NCBI GenBank assembly: GCA_036381175.1
Contig: DASVDI010000025.1
Coordinates: 1 to 64,000 of the forward strand
Length of the DNA stretch: 64,000 nt
Reading direction: 5' to 3'
Source: JAJUFS01 sp036381175
GTDB lineage: Bacteria > Pseudomonadota > Gammaproteobacteria > Natronospirales > JAJUFS01
Shown here: positions 1-7,644 of the stretch, one piece after another
Numbering within the stretch: position 1 is the first letter of the stretch
Layout: each line of letters begins with the position of its first letter
Program-made: the position numbers and the translations under genes
Notes under the pieces: generated by a model
The model's database searches: none
Told to the model about the DNA's origin: nothing
Seen by the model: the letters and a program-made list of their open reading frames with translations, nothing else

Positions 1-208
1 GCGCGAGCACCAGCGTCGGGCGCTGCACGCTGTCGATGACATTCGCGATCGTGAAGGTCTTGCCGGAGCCGGTCACGCCCAGCAGGGTCTGGCTGGCAAG
101 CCCGGAGGTGAGGCCGTCGATCAGGCCGGCTATGGCTTCCGGCTGGTCACCCGCGGGCTGGTAATCGGAAACCACTTTCAGCTTGTCATCATTTTTGCTG
201 GCGTTCAT
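1..208 (-). CDS. uvrB: UvrABC excinuclease subunit B, N-terminal part (cut by window edge)
   Basis: Only the first 69 codons are inside the window. They read as the start of UvrB, the helicase-like damage-verification subunit of nucleotide excision repair. The N-terminal motif YQPAGDQPEAI is typical of UvrB, and the Walker A loop GVTGSGKT follows at about residues 44-51. The ATG at 208 is preceded by AAGAGAA three bases upstream, a usable ribosome binding site. The gene is divergent from the aminotransferase at 313. The rest of the protein lies outside the window, so nothing can be said about its integrity. Confidence 0.93.
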   Translation of the reverse strand, partial: MNASKNDDKLKVVSDYQPAGDQPEAIAGLIDGLTSGLASQTLLGVTGSGKTFTIANVIDSVQRPTLVLA

Positions 209-312
209 AAATTCTCTTGTAAATACTGGATTTCAAAGGCTTGTCCCGTGGGAATAAATCCGCCGTTTCGCTATGATACGCGGCCCACCCATCGTTCCGA
301 CAGGAGTCCGAC

Positions 313-1512
313 ATGCTCTCAGACCGTGTCCGGCAATTGAAGCCTTCCCCCACCCTCGCCGTAACGCAGCGCGCCGCAGAATTGCGCGCAAAGGGCAAGG
401 ATATTGTCGGGCTGGGCGCCGGAGAGCCGGATTTCGACACGCCGGAACACATCAAGCAGGCGGCGAAGGACGCGATGGACCGCGGCGAAACGAAATACAC
501 CGCCGTCGATGGCACACCGCAATTGAAAACCGCGATCATCGGCAAGTTCCGCCGCGACAACGGGCTCGAATACACCGCTGACCAGATCCTCGTCTCAAGC
601 GGCGGCAAGCAGAGTTATTTCAATCTCTGCCAGGCAGTGCTCAATCCCGGCGACGAAGTCGTGATTCCCGCGCCGTACTGGGTTTCCTATCCGGCGATGG
701 TCGAGATCGCCGGCGGCGTGCCTGTGATTATCAGCGCCGGCATCGAGACGCGTTACAAGATCACGCCCGAACAGCTCGATGCCGCGATCACGCCGCGCAC
801 ACGCCTGGTAACGCTCAACAGTCCGAGCAATCCGACCGGCGTTGCGTATTCGCAGCAGGAACTGAAAGCGCTCGCCGAAGTGCTTGTGCGCCATCCGGGT
901 GTGCTGATCGCCACCGACGACATGTACGAACCCTTTCTCTGGTCAGGCGAGCCGTTCGTGAACGTTGCGATGATCGAGCCATCGCTGAAGGACCGCACGC
1001 TGGTGCTGAACGGCGTCAGCAAAGCGTACGCCATGACCGGTTGGCGCATCGGTTATGCCGCAGGTCCGGCCGATATCATCAAGGCCATGAAAAAAGTGCA
1101 GTCGCAAAGCACGTCGAATCCCGCTTCCGTCTCGCAGGCCGCCGCCGTCGCCGCGCTCGAAGGCGACCAGGCCTGCGTATTCCGCATGTGCGAAGCCTTC
1201 CGCGAACGTCATGACTTTGTCGTCAGGGCGCTGAATGAAATCAACGGGCTTGAAGTCGTGCCGTCCGACGGCACCTTCTACAGCTTTCCCAACTGCGAAG
1301 CGGCGATGCGCAATCTTGGCTTGCCGGACGACATTGTCTTCGCCGAATACCTGCTGATCGAAGCCGGTGTTGCGGTTGTGCCTGGTTCTGCGTTCGGCGC
1401 GCCCGGACATTTCCGCGTGAGTTTCGCGACCAGCCTTGCGAACCTGGAAAAAGCAATCGAGCGCTTCGAAAAGGCGCTTGGGCGGAAAAGGGAAACTGAA
1501 AAAGCACCGTAA
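313..1512 (+). CDS. aspC: Class I (subgroup Ib) aspartate-type aminotransferase
   Basis: A 399-residue PLP-dependent fold-type I aminotransferase, probably interconverting aspartate and oxaloacetate with 2-oxoglutarate/glutamate. Visible motifs are SNPTG near 172-176, the D202/Y205 pair, the Schiff-base lysine K237 in NGVSKAYAMTGWRIGY, and the carboxylate-binding arginine in GHFRVSF near the end. GGKQ at 97-100 carries the lysine that contacts the distal carboxylate in Thermus-type Ib enzymes. Some Ib members also use prephenate, so that activity cannot be excluded. ACAGGAGTCCGAC precedes the ATG and fits a Shine-Dalgarno. The gene is divergent from uvrB and followed by tRNA-Asn. The symbol is by family; the exact substrate is not proven. 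Confidence 0.9.
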   Translation: MLSDRVRQLKPSPTLAVTQRAAELRAKGKDIVGLGAGEPDFDTPEHIKQAAKDAMDRGETKYTAVDGTPQLKTAIIGKFRRDNGLEYTADQILVSSGGKQSYFNLCQAVLNPGDEVVIPAPYWVSYPAMVEIAGGVPVIISAGIETRYKITPEQLDAAITPRTRLVTLNSPSNPTGVAYSQQELKALAEVLVRHPGVLIATDDMYEPFLWSGEPFVNVAMIEPSLKDRTLVLNGVSKAYAMTGWRIGYAAGPADIIKAMKKVQSQSTSNPASVSQAAAVAALEGDQACVFRMCEAFRERHDFVVRALNEINGLEVVPSDGTFYSFPNCEAAMRNLGLPDDIVFAEYLLIEAGVAVVPGSAFGAPGHFRVSFATSLANLEKAIERFEKALGRKRETEKAP

Positions 1513-1521
1513 AACATCGGG

Positions 1522-1550
1522 TTGACCGACTATAGGTGCTTGAGTAGACT
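1522..1550 (+). promoter_or_regulatory. Sigma-70 promoter of tRNA-Asn
   Basis: TTGACC (1522-1527) and TAGACT (1545-1550) are separated by exactly 17 bases. A GC-rich discriminator ACGCGCC follows, typical of stringently controlled stable-RNA promoters. The mature tRNA begins 15 bases after the -10 box. Confidence 0.75.
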
Positions 1551-1565
1551 ACGCGCCTTCGAAAT

Positions 1566-1641
1566 TCCCCGGTAGCTCAGTTGGTAGAGCGACGGACTGT
1601 TAATCCGTTGGTCGCTGGTTCGAGTCCGGCCCGGGGAGCCA
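1566..1641 (+). tRNA. tRNA-Asn (anticodon GTT)
   Basis: A 76-nt tRNA. The acceptor arms TCCCCGG (1566-1572) and CCGGGGA (1631-1637) pair perfectly, the anticodon loop is CTGTTAA with anticodon GTT, the T-loop is GTTCGAGTC, and CCA is encoded at 1639-1641. It has its own promoter upstream and a terminator immediately downstream, so it is a single-tRNA unit. Confidence 0.97.
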
Positions 1642-1646
1642 GATAC

Positions 1647-1676
1647 AAAAGCCGCTGCAGTGCAGCGGCTTTTTTT
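1647..1676. terminator. Bidirectional intrinsic terminator shared by tRNA-Asn and galU
   Basis: The arms GCCGCTGCA (1651-1659) and TGCAGCGGC (1661-1669) form a GC-rich hairpin. It is flanked by a run of A on the left (1647-1650) and seven T on the right (1670-1676), so it can stop the tRNA from the + side and galU, whose stop is at 1680, from the - side. Confidence 0.88.
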
Positions 1677-1679
1677 GTT

Positions 1680-2576
1680 TCAGGAACCGCCATTCATTTC
1701 GCCACAACGGCGCAGCAGGTAATCGCGGAATTCGTCACGCAATTCCGGGTGCTCCAGCGCCAGTTCGACCGTAGCTTCCAGGTATCCGAACTTGCTGCCG
1801 CAATCGTAACGCCGGCCCTCGAAGCAGCAGGCCCAGATCGATTCGTATTCAAGCAGCGCTGCAATCGCATCGGTCAGCTGGATTTCTCCACCGCTGCCCT
1901 TCTGCGTCTTTCGCAATTGCTCGAAAATGCGCGGCGTCAGGACATAGCGTCCGACCACACCAAGATTCGATGGCGCCTTTTCGGGAGCGGGCTTCTCGAC
2001 AATGTCTTCGATGCGAACCAGCGGGCGATTGCTATCCGCCGCCGGCTTGATGACGCCGTACTTGCGACTGTCCTCCGCGGCGATTTCCTGCACGCCGACA
2101 ACAGAGCAGCCGTCCTGCAAATACGCGTCGCGCATCTGCTCAAGCACATTCGGGCCGTGGTTCGCGATGAGATCATCGGCGAGAACGACGAAGAATGGAT
2201 CATCACCAACGACAGGTTCCGCGCACAGTACGGCGTGTCCAAGTCCCAGCGCCTCGGCCTGGCGGATGTAAACGCAACTGACGTGCGGCGGAACGATGCC
2301 CTGCACGAGCTCCAGCATTTCCTTCTTGCCGCGCAACTCGAGTTCGGTTTCAAGCTCATACGCGCTGTCGAAATGATCCGCGATGGAACGCTTGGTACGA
2401 CCGGTAATGAAAATGAGAACTTCCGCGCCCGCCTTCACGGCTTCCTCGGCCGCGTACTGGATCAGCGGCTTGTCGACGATCGGCAGCATTTCCTTCGGAT
2501 TCGCCTTGGTCGCCGGCAGGAACCGCGTGCCGAGTCCGGCCACCGGAAAGACGGCCTTGCGGATCGGTTTTCGCAT
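1680..2576 (-). CDS. galU: UTP--glucose-1-phosphate uridylyltransferase
   Basis: GalU makes UDP-glucose from UTP and glucose-1-phosphate, feeding LPS, exopolysaccharide and galactose metabolism in the cytoplasm. The 298-residue length fits the family. The nucleotide-binding N-terminus contains AVFPVAGLGTRFLPATK and the NPKEMLPIVDKP block, and FVVLADDL is the metal/nucleotide site. The open frame extends 13 codons upstream, but the ATG at 2576 has a strong AGGGGGAA site seven bases before it and matches the usual N-terminus, so I start there. It is monocistronic and shares the terminator at 1647-1676 with tRNA-Asn. Confidence 0.95.
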   Translation of the reverse strand: MRKPIRKAVFPVAGLGTRFLPATKANPKEMLPIVDKPLIQYAAEEAVKAGAEVLIFITGRTKRSIADHFDSAYELETELELRGKKEMLELVQGIVPPHVSCVYIRQAEALGLGHAVLCAEPVVGDDPFFVVLADDLIANHGPNVLEQMRDAYLQDGCSVVGVQEIAAEDSRKYGVIKPAADSNRPLVRIEDIVEKPAPEKAPSNLGVVGRYVLTPRIFEQLRKTQKGSGGEIQLTDAIAALLEYESIWACCFEGRRYDCGSKFGYLEATVELALEHPELRDEFRDYLLRRCGEMNGGS

Positions 2577-2710
2577 GATTTCCCCCTGTTGGATGAATTC
2601 TTCTGGCGCGTTCAATTACGGCGTGACGACCGGCGCGCTTCAATCGGTGGAGGAGTGTATTACAGGCGAAGTGCGGAAAGAAATCACGCCCTGAGGACGC
2701 GCGGACGCGC

Positions 2711-2739
2711 AAATGAAATCGCGGCCCGAAGGCCGCGAT
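2711..2739 (-). terminator. Probable intrinsic terminator of the HhH protein gene
   Basis: A 9-bp stem, ATCGCGGCC (2718-2726) with GGCCGCGAT (2731-2739), closes a stable TTCG-type tetraloop when read on the minus strand. It is followed on that strand by TTTCATTT. It lies 31 bases past the stop of the gene at 2770. The U-tract is weak. Confidence 0.6.
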
Positions 2740-2769
2740 CGTCAAAGCACTCAATTTGCTGACGGAGCG

Positions 2770-3057
2770 TCAATCAGCGAGCAGGATGTCGGCCCTGTTC
2801 TTCTCGATGATCGCATCACCCACGCCCTTCACGTTTTTCAGATCCTCGACAGTTGCGAACGGTCCATTCGCTTCACGGTAGGCAACAATTGCCGCAGCGG
2901 TTTTCTCACCGACGCCTTTCAGTTCCGCCGCCAAAGTAATGGCGTCGGCTGTGTTCACGTTGACAGGGCCCGCAATCGCCACGTTCGTCAGCGACCCCAG
3001 CGCAAGCAGGCCACCAATCACCAGTGCACGCATCGTTTTCATTGCTGTTGCTTCCAT
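2770..3057 (-). CDS. Small secreted helix-hairpin-helix (ComEA-like) protein
   Basis: A 95-residue protein. A signal peptide occupies about the first 30 residues (MRALVIGGLLALGSLTNVAIAG), and the mature part is one ComEA-type domain: VNVNTADAITLAAELKGVG, then AIVAYREANGPF and KNVKGVGDAI. Two GVG hairpins are the DNA-backbone contacts of HhH motifs. ComEA proteins bind incoming DNA in the periplasm during natural transformation, but stand-alone short versions are common in gammaproteobacteria and often have no tested role. The ATG at 3057 has AAGGGAG seven bases upstream, and a second ATG at 3042 is possible. It is separated from lapB by 116 bases and is probably transcribed on its own. Confidence 0.85.
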   Translation of the reverse strand: MEATAMKTMRALVIGGLLALGSLTNVAIAGPVNVNTADAITLAAELKGVGEKTAAAIVAYREANGPFATVEDLKNVKGVGDAIIEKNRADILLAD

Positions 3058-3079
3058 GTGAGTACTCCCTTGTTATTGT

Positions 3080-3100
3080 TTGCGCGAATTGCACGCGCAA
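3080..3100. repeat. Inverted repeat in the leader of the HhH protein gene
   Basis: The 7-base arms TTGCGCG (3080-3086) and CGCGCAA (3094-3100) flank a 7-base centre, 23 bases before the start of the downstream minus-strand gene. It could be an operator or an mRNA hairpin; there is no U-tract. Confidence 0.35.
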
Positions 3101-3173
3101 AACTTACCGGGCTCCGTTCCGGATTGGAAGACACGCAACAAACGTTGTTGATTGATTCCTAAGAGTTGAAAGC

Positions 3174-4376
3174 TCACGCTCGCCGCGCATGAGGATCCTG
3201 CGAAAGAACTAGATCGACTTCGGGCGCGAACCGGTCCCATTGCCGGCAACTCGGACATTGCCAGTACAAGGTCTTGCCGTGATAACCGCACTCCGCACAG
3301 CGATAACGATTGCTTTCACCGTGAACCTGTCCCAGCAACAAGCGCGCGAGATGTCGCACGGTCAGCGGTGTATCGGCGCGTCGCAGTTCTTCCATCTGCT
3401 GTTGCAGTTGCGCAAGCCCCGGCAAGCCCGGCTCGGATTCAAGATAGCGCTCGATACATTCATCAACCGCAACGCTGCGAATGGAAGGATCGCGCAAGGC
3501 GGCAACGGCAATCGATGCCACGGACTCCGGATTTTCACGAATGATTTGCCGAACCACGTCATCGAATTCGCCGGGCCTGCCGGACTGCGCGAACAGCCGT
3601 ACCAGCGCCGGCAGAACCAGGCCGGCCTTCGCCGGATCTATTGTCAGTGCGCGCCGGTAGTGCCGCATGGCGCGCTTGCTGTCGCCCTCGCCTTCCGCGA
3701 GGCGCGCATTCAGCAATGCGACGCGAACCGAATCGCGATCGAAGGTGTTCGCGCGTCGCAGGTGGCGGCTCGCCGCGCGCCAGTTGCGCTCGTCCAGTTC
3801 GCGTTCGGCAAGCTCGCAGTAATAATGTGCGATCTCCCGGTTTCGATAGCGGCCGCTGACGCTTTCGAGCTGGCGCGCAACACCGATCGCTTTCTCCCAG
3901 TCTTTCTGCTGCTCGAAAATCATCACAAGGTTGTTCAGCGCCGCTTCGACGTGCGCCTTCTCGCGCGCGAGTTCCGAGAAAAGATTTTCGGCGCGATCCA
4001 GCAAGCCGGCCTTGAGGTAATCCTCGCCGAGTTCGAAAAGTGCCTGCGTGCGATGACGGCGGGAAAGATTCGGCCGTGCAATCAGGTTCTGGTGAATGCG
4101 AATGGCACGATCGACTTCGCCGCGACGGCGAAACAGGCTGCCCAGCGCGAAATGTGTATCCAGCGTGTCCGAATCGACCTCGACCATCCGGATGAAGACT
4201 TCCAGCGCCTTGTCGGGTTCTTCGTTGAGCAGGAAATTCAGTCCGCGGAAATACTCGCCAGGCAGCCCGCCGCCACGGTTCGTTCGTTGTCCGCGTGAAT
4301 ACCGTCCCGTCAGCCAGCCGATGAGAAGCGCGACCAGCAGCAGGCCTGCGAGCAGCAAGAGATCATTGGTGGGCAT
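3174..4376 (-). CDS. lapB: Lipopolysaccharide assembly protein B (YciM)
   Basis: LapB adapts FtsH to degrade LpxC and so limits LPS synthesis. An N-terminal membrane anchor spans residues about 5-22. A long tetratricopeptide array follows (EYFRGLNFLLNEEPDKAL, HFALGSLFRRRGEVDRAI and further units to about residue 300). The C-terminal rubredoxin-like metal site is C-x2-C...C-x2-C (CAECG and CPSC, about residues 358-376). The length of 400 compares with 389 in E. coli. Its start lies inside lapA (14-bp overlap), so the two are translationally coupled. The same pair follows ihfB in many gammaproteobacteria. Confidence 0.95.
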   Translation of the reverse strand: MPTNDLLLLAGLLLVALLIGWLTGRYSRGQRTNRGGGLPGEYFRGLNFLLNEEPDKALEVFIRMVEVDSDTLDTHFALGSLFRRRGEVDRAIRIHQNLIARPNLSRRHRTQALFELGEDYLKAGLLDRAENLFSELAREKAHVEAALNNLVMIFEQQKDWEKAIGVARQLESVSGRYRNREIAHYYCELAERELDERNWRAASRHLRRANTFDRDSVRVALLNARLAEGEGDSKRAMRHYRRALTIDPAKAGLVLPALVRLFAQSGRPGEFDDVVRQIIRENPESVASIAVAALRDPSIRSVAVDECIERYLESEPGLPGLAQLQQQMEELRRADTPLTVRHLARLLLGQVHGESNRYRCAECGYHGKTLYWQCPSCRQWDRFAPEVDLVLSQDPHARRA

Positions 4377-4662
4377 TTCGTATCGGCAGGTTGCGCAGAT
4401 TGGTCACTTCGGCCTCCAGCGCGCGCAATTGCTTGCGCAGCCGCCGGGCATCGCGCCGCGCGCCGAACAGCGCGAAACCGGCGACGACAAGTCCCAGGAC
4501 AAAACCCGCCACCAGGGCGAACAGCAGCACCCACGGCAACGTGGTTTCCGTCTGCCCAAGGAAGTAGTCGAGCTTTACTGTCTCGGCATTGAGGGATGCG
4601 AAGGCGATCCCGACGATCAGCACCAGGATGAAGACAAGAGCGATCAGGAAAATGCGCGGCAT
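4363..4662 (-). CDS. lapA: Lipopolysaccharide assembly protein A (YciS)
   Basis: A 99-residue inner-membrane protein with two transmembrane helices (about 4-24 and 42-66) and a cytoplasmic coiled coil (RRDARRLRKQLRALEAEVTNLR). This is the LapA-domain pattern. It works with LapB in LPS assembly. The NAETVKLDYFLG segment between the helices is characteristic. It lies between ihfB and lapB, overlaps lapB by 14 bases and is likely in the same transcript. Confidence 0.93.
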   Translation of the reverse strand: MPRIFLIALVFILVLIVGIAFASLNAETVKLDYFLGQTETTLPWVLLFALVAGFVLGLVVAGFALFGARRDARRLRKQLRALEAEVTNLRNLPIRNAHQ

Positions 4663-4721
4663 GCTGGCTCCAGGCGGTGATTCAAACGTGCGTGCGGATG
4701 CGGTTCCCGGGGTTCGGGCGC

Positions 4722-5054
4722 TCAGGCGTCGTTACCCGCCCTGGGCATGACATCGATCGCGTCATCGGGCTGGAATTCGTCGTTCACCCGCTCGCGCAGG
4801 TCCTTGCCGGGTTTGAAATGCGGGACATATTTTCCCGACAAGGCGACCGCATCGCCCGTCTTCGGATTGCGGCCCATGCGGGGCGGACGGAAATGCAGGG
4901 AAAAGCTGCCAAAACCGCGGATTTCGATCCGGCGGCCGTCGGCGAGCGCATTGCTCATCTGTTCCAGGAGGGATTTGACCGCCAATTCCACGTCCTTCGC
5001 CGGCAGATGGCTCTGCTTGCGGGACAGGATTTCGATCAGTTCAGACTTGGTCAT
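4722..5054 (-). CDS. ihfB: Integration host factor subunit beta
   Basis: IhfB pairs with IhfA (not in this window) to bend DNA at replication, recombination and sigma-54 promoter sites. This 110-residue protein has the full HU/IHF fold: helices at the N-terminus (MTKSELIEILSRKQ), the IRGFGSF strand, and the beta-arm tip RPPRMGRNPKTGDAV whose proline intercalates in the minor groove. The C-terminal tail after FKPGKDLRERV is longer than in E. coli by about 15 residues and mostly polar. AGGA lies nine bases before the ATG. It sits downstream of rpsA as in most gammaproteobacteria. Confidence 0.96.
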   Translation of the reverse strand: MTKSELIEILSRKQSHLPAKDVELAVKSLLEQMSNALADGRRIEIRGFGSFSLHFRPPRMGRNPKTGDAVALSGKYVPHFKPGKDLRERVNDEFQPDDAIDVMPRAGNDA

Positions 5055-5120
5055 GAATAACGTTCCTGCCTGACTTTTTTCTTTTCTTACCGGGACTTAC
5101 GGAACAGTAAAGCAGAAATC

Positions 5121-5154
5121 GGGCGGCCATGCCAGCCGCAGGGCCGCCCTTTTT
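5121..5154. terminator. GC-rich hairpin between rpsA and ihfB
   Basis: The arms GGGCGGCC (5121-5128) and GGCCGCCC (5142-5149) form an 8-bp stem. The T run (5150-5154) lies on the + strand side, although both neighbouring genes are on the minus strand. On the minus strand the stem is followed by GATTTCTGCTTT. It is probably the rpsA terminator or attenuator; the orientation is ambiguous. Confidence 0.55.
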
Positions 5155-5166
5155 CGTGACATAAGC

Positions 5167-6834
5167 TTACTTCTTGAGCTGTTCCTTGAGCAGGTCACCG
5201 AGCGTGGTGCTGCCGGCGTCCTCGTTCCGGCCGTAATCGGAGATGGCTTCGCGCTCGTCGTGGAGTTCCTTGGCCTTGACGGACAGGTTCACAACGCGGT
5301 TCTTGCGATCCACGCCGATGACGCGAGCTTCGATGTCCGCGCCTTCGCTCAGCGCCGTGCGGGCGTCTTCGACGCGGTCGCGCGACAGCTCGGAAGCACG
5401 CAGGTAACCTTCGATGCCGTTGCCAAGATCGATGCGGGCGCCCTTGGCGTCGACTTCCAGCACCTTGCCGTTGGTCATCGAGCCCTTCGGATGCTCACCG
5501 AGGTACAGGGAGAACGGATCCTGGTCGAGCTGCTTCACGCCGAGCGAAATGCGCTCGCGCTCCGGATCGACGGACAGGACCACGGCTTCGACTTCATCGC
5601 CCTTCTTGTAGTTGCGCACCGCTTCCTCGCCGGTCATGTCCCAGGCGATGTCGGAAAGGTGCACCAGGCCGTCGATGCCGCCGTCCAGGCCGACGAAGAT
5701 GCCGAAATCGGTGATCGACTTGATCTTGCCGGAAATCTTGTCGCCCTTCTGATGCATGGCAGCGAACTCGTCCCACGGATTCGCAACGCACTGCTTCATG
5801 CCGAGGCTGATGCGGCGGCGTTCCTCGTCGATATCCAGGACCATGACTTCGACTTCGTCGCCGATCTGCACGACCTTGCCCGGGTTGACGTTCTTGTTGG
5901 TCCAGTCCATTTCCGAGACGTGCACCAGGCCTTCGACGCCTTCCTCTATCTCCACGAAGGAGCCGTAGTCGGCGAGGTTCGTGACCTTGCCGAAGATGCG
6001 CGTGCCAACCGGGTAACGGCGTGCAATGCTGGTCCAGGGATCGTCACCGAGCTGCTTGAGGCCGAGCGAAACGCGGTTGCGCTCGCGGTCGAACTTCAGC
6101 ACCTTGACGTCGATCTCGTCGCCGACATTGACGACTTCGGACGGATGCTTGACGCGCTTCCAGGCCATGTCGGTGATGTGCAGCAGGCCGTCGATGCCGC
6201 CGAGGTCCACGAACGCACCGTAATCAGTGAGATTCTTGACGATGCCCTTGACGACGATGCCTTCCTGCAGCTTCTCCAGCAGCTTCTCGCGCTCTTCGCT
6301 GTATTCCTCTTCGACAACCGCGCGGCGGGAAACCACGACGTTGTTGCGCTTGCGGTCCAGCTTGATGACCTTGAATTCGAGTTCCTTGCCTTCCAGGTAG
6401 GCAGTGTCGCGAACCGGGCGAACATCGACGAGCGAGCCCGGCAGGAATGCGCGCACTTCTTCGATATCGACAGTGAAACCGCCCTTGACCTTGCCGCTGA
6501 TGTAGCCGGTGACGATTTCGCTCGCTTCGAACGCCTTCTCGAGGCTGTTCCAGCTGCGGGCACGAATGGCTTTCTCGCGCGACAGGCGGGTTTCACCGAA
6601 ACCGTCCTCGACCGCATCCAGCGCCACTTCCACTTCGTCACCGACCGCGATCGTGATCTGGCCGGATTCGTTCTGGAATTGCTCGATGGGGATGACGCCT
6701 TCGGATTTCAGCCCGGCGTTGACGATGACCACGTCGGACTTGATATCAACAATCTGCGCCGTGAGCAGTGCGCCCGGCCGCAGTTGTTCCTGGTTCATGC
6801 TTTGTTCAAGGAGTTCCGCAAAAGATTCAGACAT
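5167..6834 (-). CDS. rpsA: 30S ribosomal protein S1
   Basis: S1 binds mRNA leaders and docks them on the 30S subunit. The 555 residues compare with 557 in E. coli. Six S1 (OB-fold) repeats run through the protein, recognisable from the recurrent pattern GxVxxxxDYGxFVxxxGxxGLxH, for example GIVKNLTDYGAFVDLGGIDG and KVTNLADYGSFVEI. The open frame extends 36 codons further upstream, but ATG 6834 begins MSESFAELLEQS as in known S1 proteins and has AGGAAAC just before it. It lies between cmk and ihfB, the conserved order. A hairpin immediately upstream may serve autoregulation. Confidence 0.97.
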   Translation of the reverse strand: MSESFAELLEQSMNQEQLRPGALLTAQIVDIKSDVVIVNAGLKSEGVIPIEQFQNESGQITIAVGDEVEVALDAVEDGFGETRLSREKAIRARSWNSLEKAFEASEIVTGYISGKVKGGFTVDIEEVRAFLPGSLVDVRPVRDTAYLEGKELEFKVIKLDRKRNNVVVSRRAVVEEEYSEEREKLLEKLQEGIVVKGIVKNLTDYGAFVDLGGIDGLLHITDMAWKRVKHPSEVVNVGDEIDVKVLKFDRERNRVSLGLKQLGDDPWTSIARRYPVGTRIFGKVTNLADYGSFVEIEEGVEGLVHVSEMDWTNKNVNPGKVVQIGDEVEVMVLDIDEERRRISLGMKQCVANPWDEFAAMHQKGDKISGKIKSITDFGIFVGLDGGIDGLVHLSDIAWDMTGEEAVRNYKKGDEVEAVVLSVDPERERISLGVKQLDQDPFSLYLGEHPKGSMTNGKVLEVDAKGARIDLGNGIEGYLRASELSRDRVEDARTALSEGADIEARVIGVDRKNRVVNLSVKAKELHDEREAISDYGRNEDAGSTTLGDLLKEQLKK

Positions 6835-6846
6835 TGAAGTTTCCTG

Positions 6847-6861
6847 ATGCCCATGGGGCAT
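6847..6861 (-). promoter_or_regulatory. Hairpin adjacent to the rpsA Shine-Dalgarno
   Basis: ATGCCC (6847-6852) and GGGCAT (6856-6861) pair around a 3-base loop a few bases upstream of the AGGAAAC site of rpsA. S1 mRNA leaders in gammaproteobacteria fold into hairpins used for S1 feedback. That this one does so is inference. Confidence 0.35.
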
Positions 6862-6960
6862 TTCGTGTTTGCCGCGACATCCATCCTGGCGTTGCGGGGT
6901 TGAAAAAAAGAGCGTGCGCATCCCGCGCATCACCGGGTACAACGTAAAAAACCGCGTGTT

Positions 6961-7644
6961 TCAGGCTTCCGGAAAATGCTTCCGAACCACCGCGAACACC
7001 CGGTCCAGCACCCCTGCAATGTCGAGTTCGGTGGTGTCGATCACCACGGCATCATCGGCGGGTCGCAGGGGCGAGGCCTTTCGGGAAGAATCCCGCACAT
7101 CACGCTCGGAAATCTCCCGAAAAAGGGCGCCAAGGCTAGCATCGTTTTCCTTGCGTTTCAACTGCTTATGGCGTCTTTGGGCTCGCGCCTCGGCACTCGC
7201 CGTGAGGTAAATCTTGACCTCGGCATCCGGGAATATTGCAGTGCCAATATCGCGCCCGTCGGCCACCAGCCCCGGCGACTTTCGGAAGTCTCTCTGGCGT
7301 TGCACCAGCGCCTCGCGGACCGCCGGCAGCACGGCAACAATCGACGCATCCGCGCCCGTGGTTTCCGCCCGCACGCGGTCAGTGACCTCGATTTCGCCAA
7401 GAAAAATGCGCTCGCCGCCGTCGGCCGCCATCTCGAAGCGGATGTCCATTGCCGGTGCCAGCGCCGCGAGTTCCGCTTCGTTTTCAAAACCAACGCCCCG
7501 CTCCCGTGCGGCGACCGCGAGCAACCGGTACAGCGCGCCGGAATCCAGCAGGTGCCAGCCCAGTTTTTCCGCGACGAGGCGCGCGATCGTGCCCTTGCCG
7601 GTGCCGCTGGGACCGTCGATGGCGATGACGGGAATACTTTTCAT
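6961..7644 (-). CDS. cmk: Cytidylate kinase
   Basis: CMP/dCMP kinase uses ATP to make CDP and dCDP. The 227 residues fit the family. The Walker A loop is GPSGTGKGT (residues 11-19), the NMP-binding region has LDSGALYR and VADGRDIGTAIFPDA, and the lid contains the arginine-rich segment RRHKQLKRKENDASL. Its ATG overlaps the aroA stop as ATGA, so translation is coupled. rpsA follows after 126 bases, as in the conserved aroA-cmk-rpsA order. Confidence 0.96.
   Translation of the reverse strand: MKSIPVIAIDGPSGTGKGTIARLVAEKLGWHLLDSGALYRLLAVAARERGVGFENEAELAALAPAMDIRFEMAADGGERIFLGEIEVTDRVRAETTGADASIVAVLPAVREALVQRQRDFRKSPGLVADGRDIGTAIFPDAEVKIYLTASAEARAQRRHKQLKRKENDASLGALFREISERDVRDSSRKASPLRPADDAVVIDTTELDIAGVLDRVFAVVRKHFPEA

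Noticed and set aside
1566..1641. tRNA-Asn as an integration site
   Set aside because: No integrase, no duplicated tRNA 3' end and no foreign gene lies next to it.
1581..2762. Open frame of 393 codons on the + strand
   Set aside because: It starts within tRNA-Asn and runs antisense to galU; the protein has no recognisable motifs and the GalU frame on the other strand is unmistakable.
2770..3057. Part of a competence operon
   Set aside because: The HhH protein resembles ComEA, but no comEC or pilus genes are nearby, so a competence role is not supported.
5260..6837. Open frame of 525 codons on the + strand opposite rpsA
   Set aside because: High-GC codon bias in rpsA leaves the opposite strand open. 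The product is a His/Asp/Ala-rich shadow without domains.
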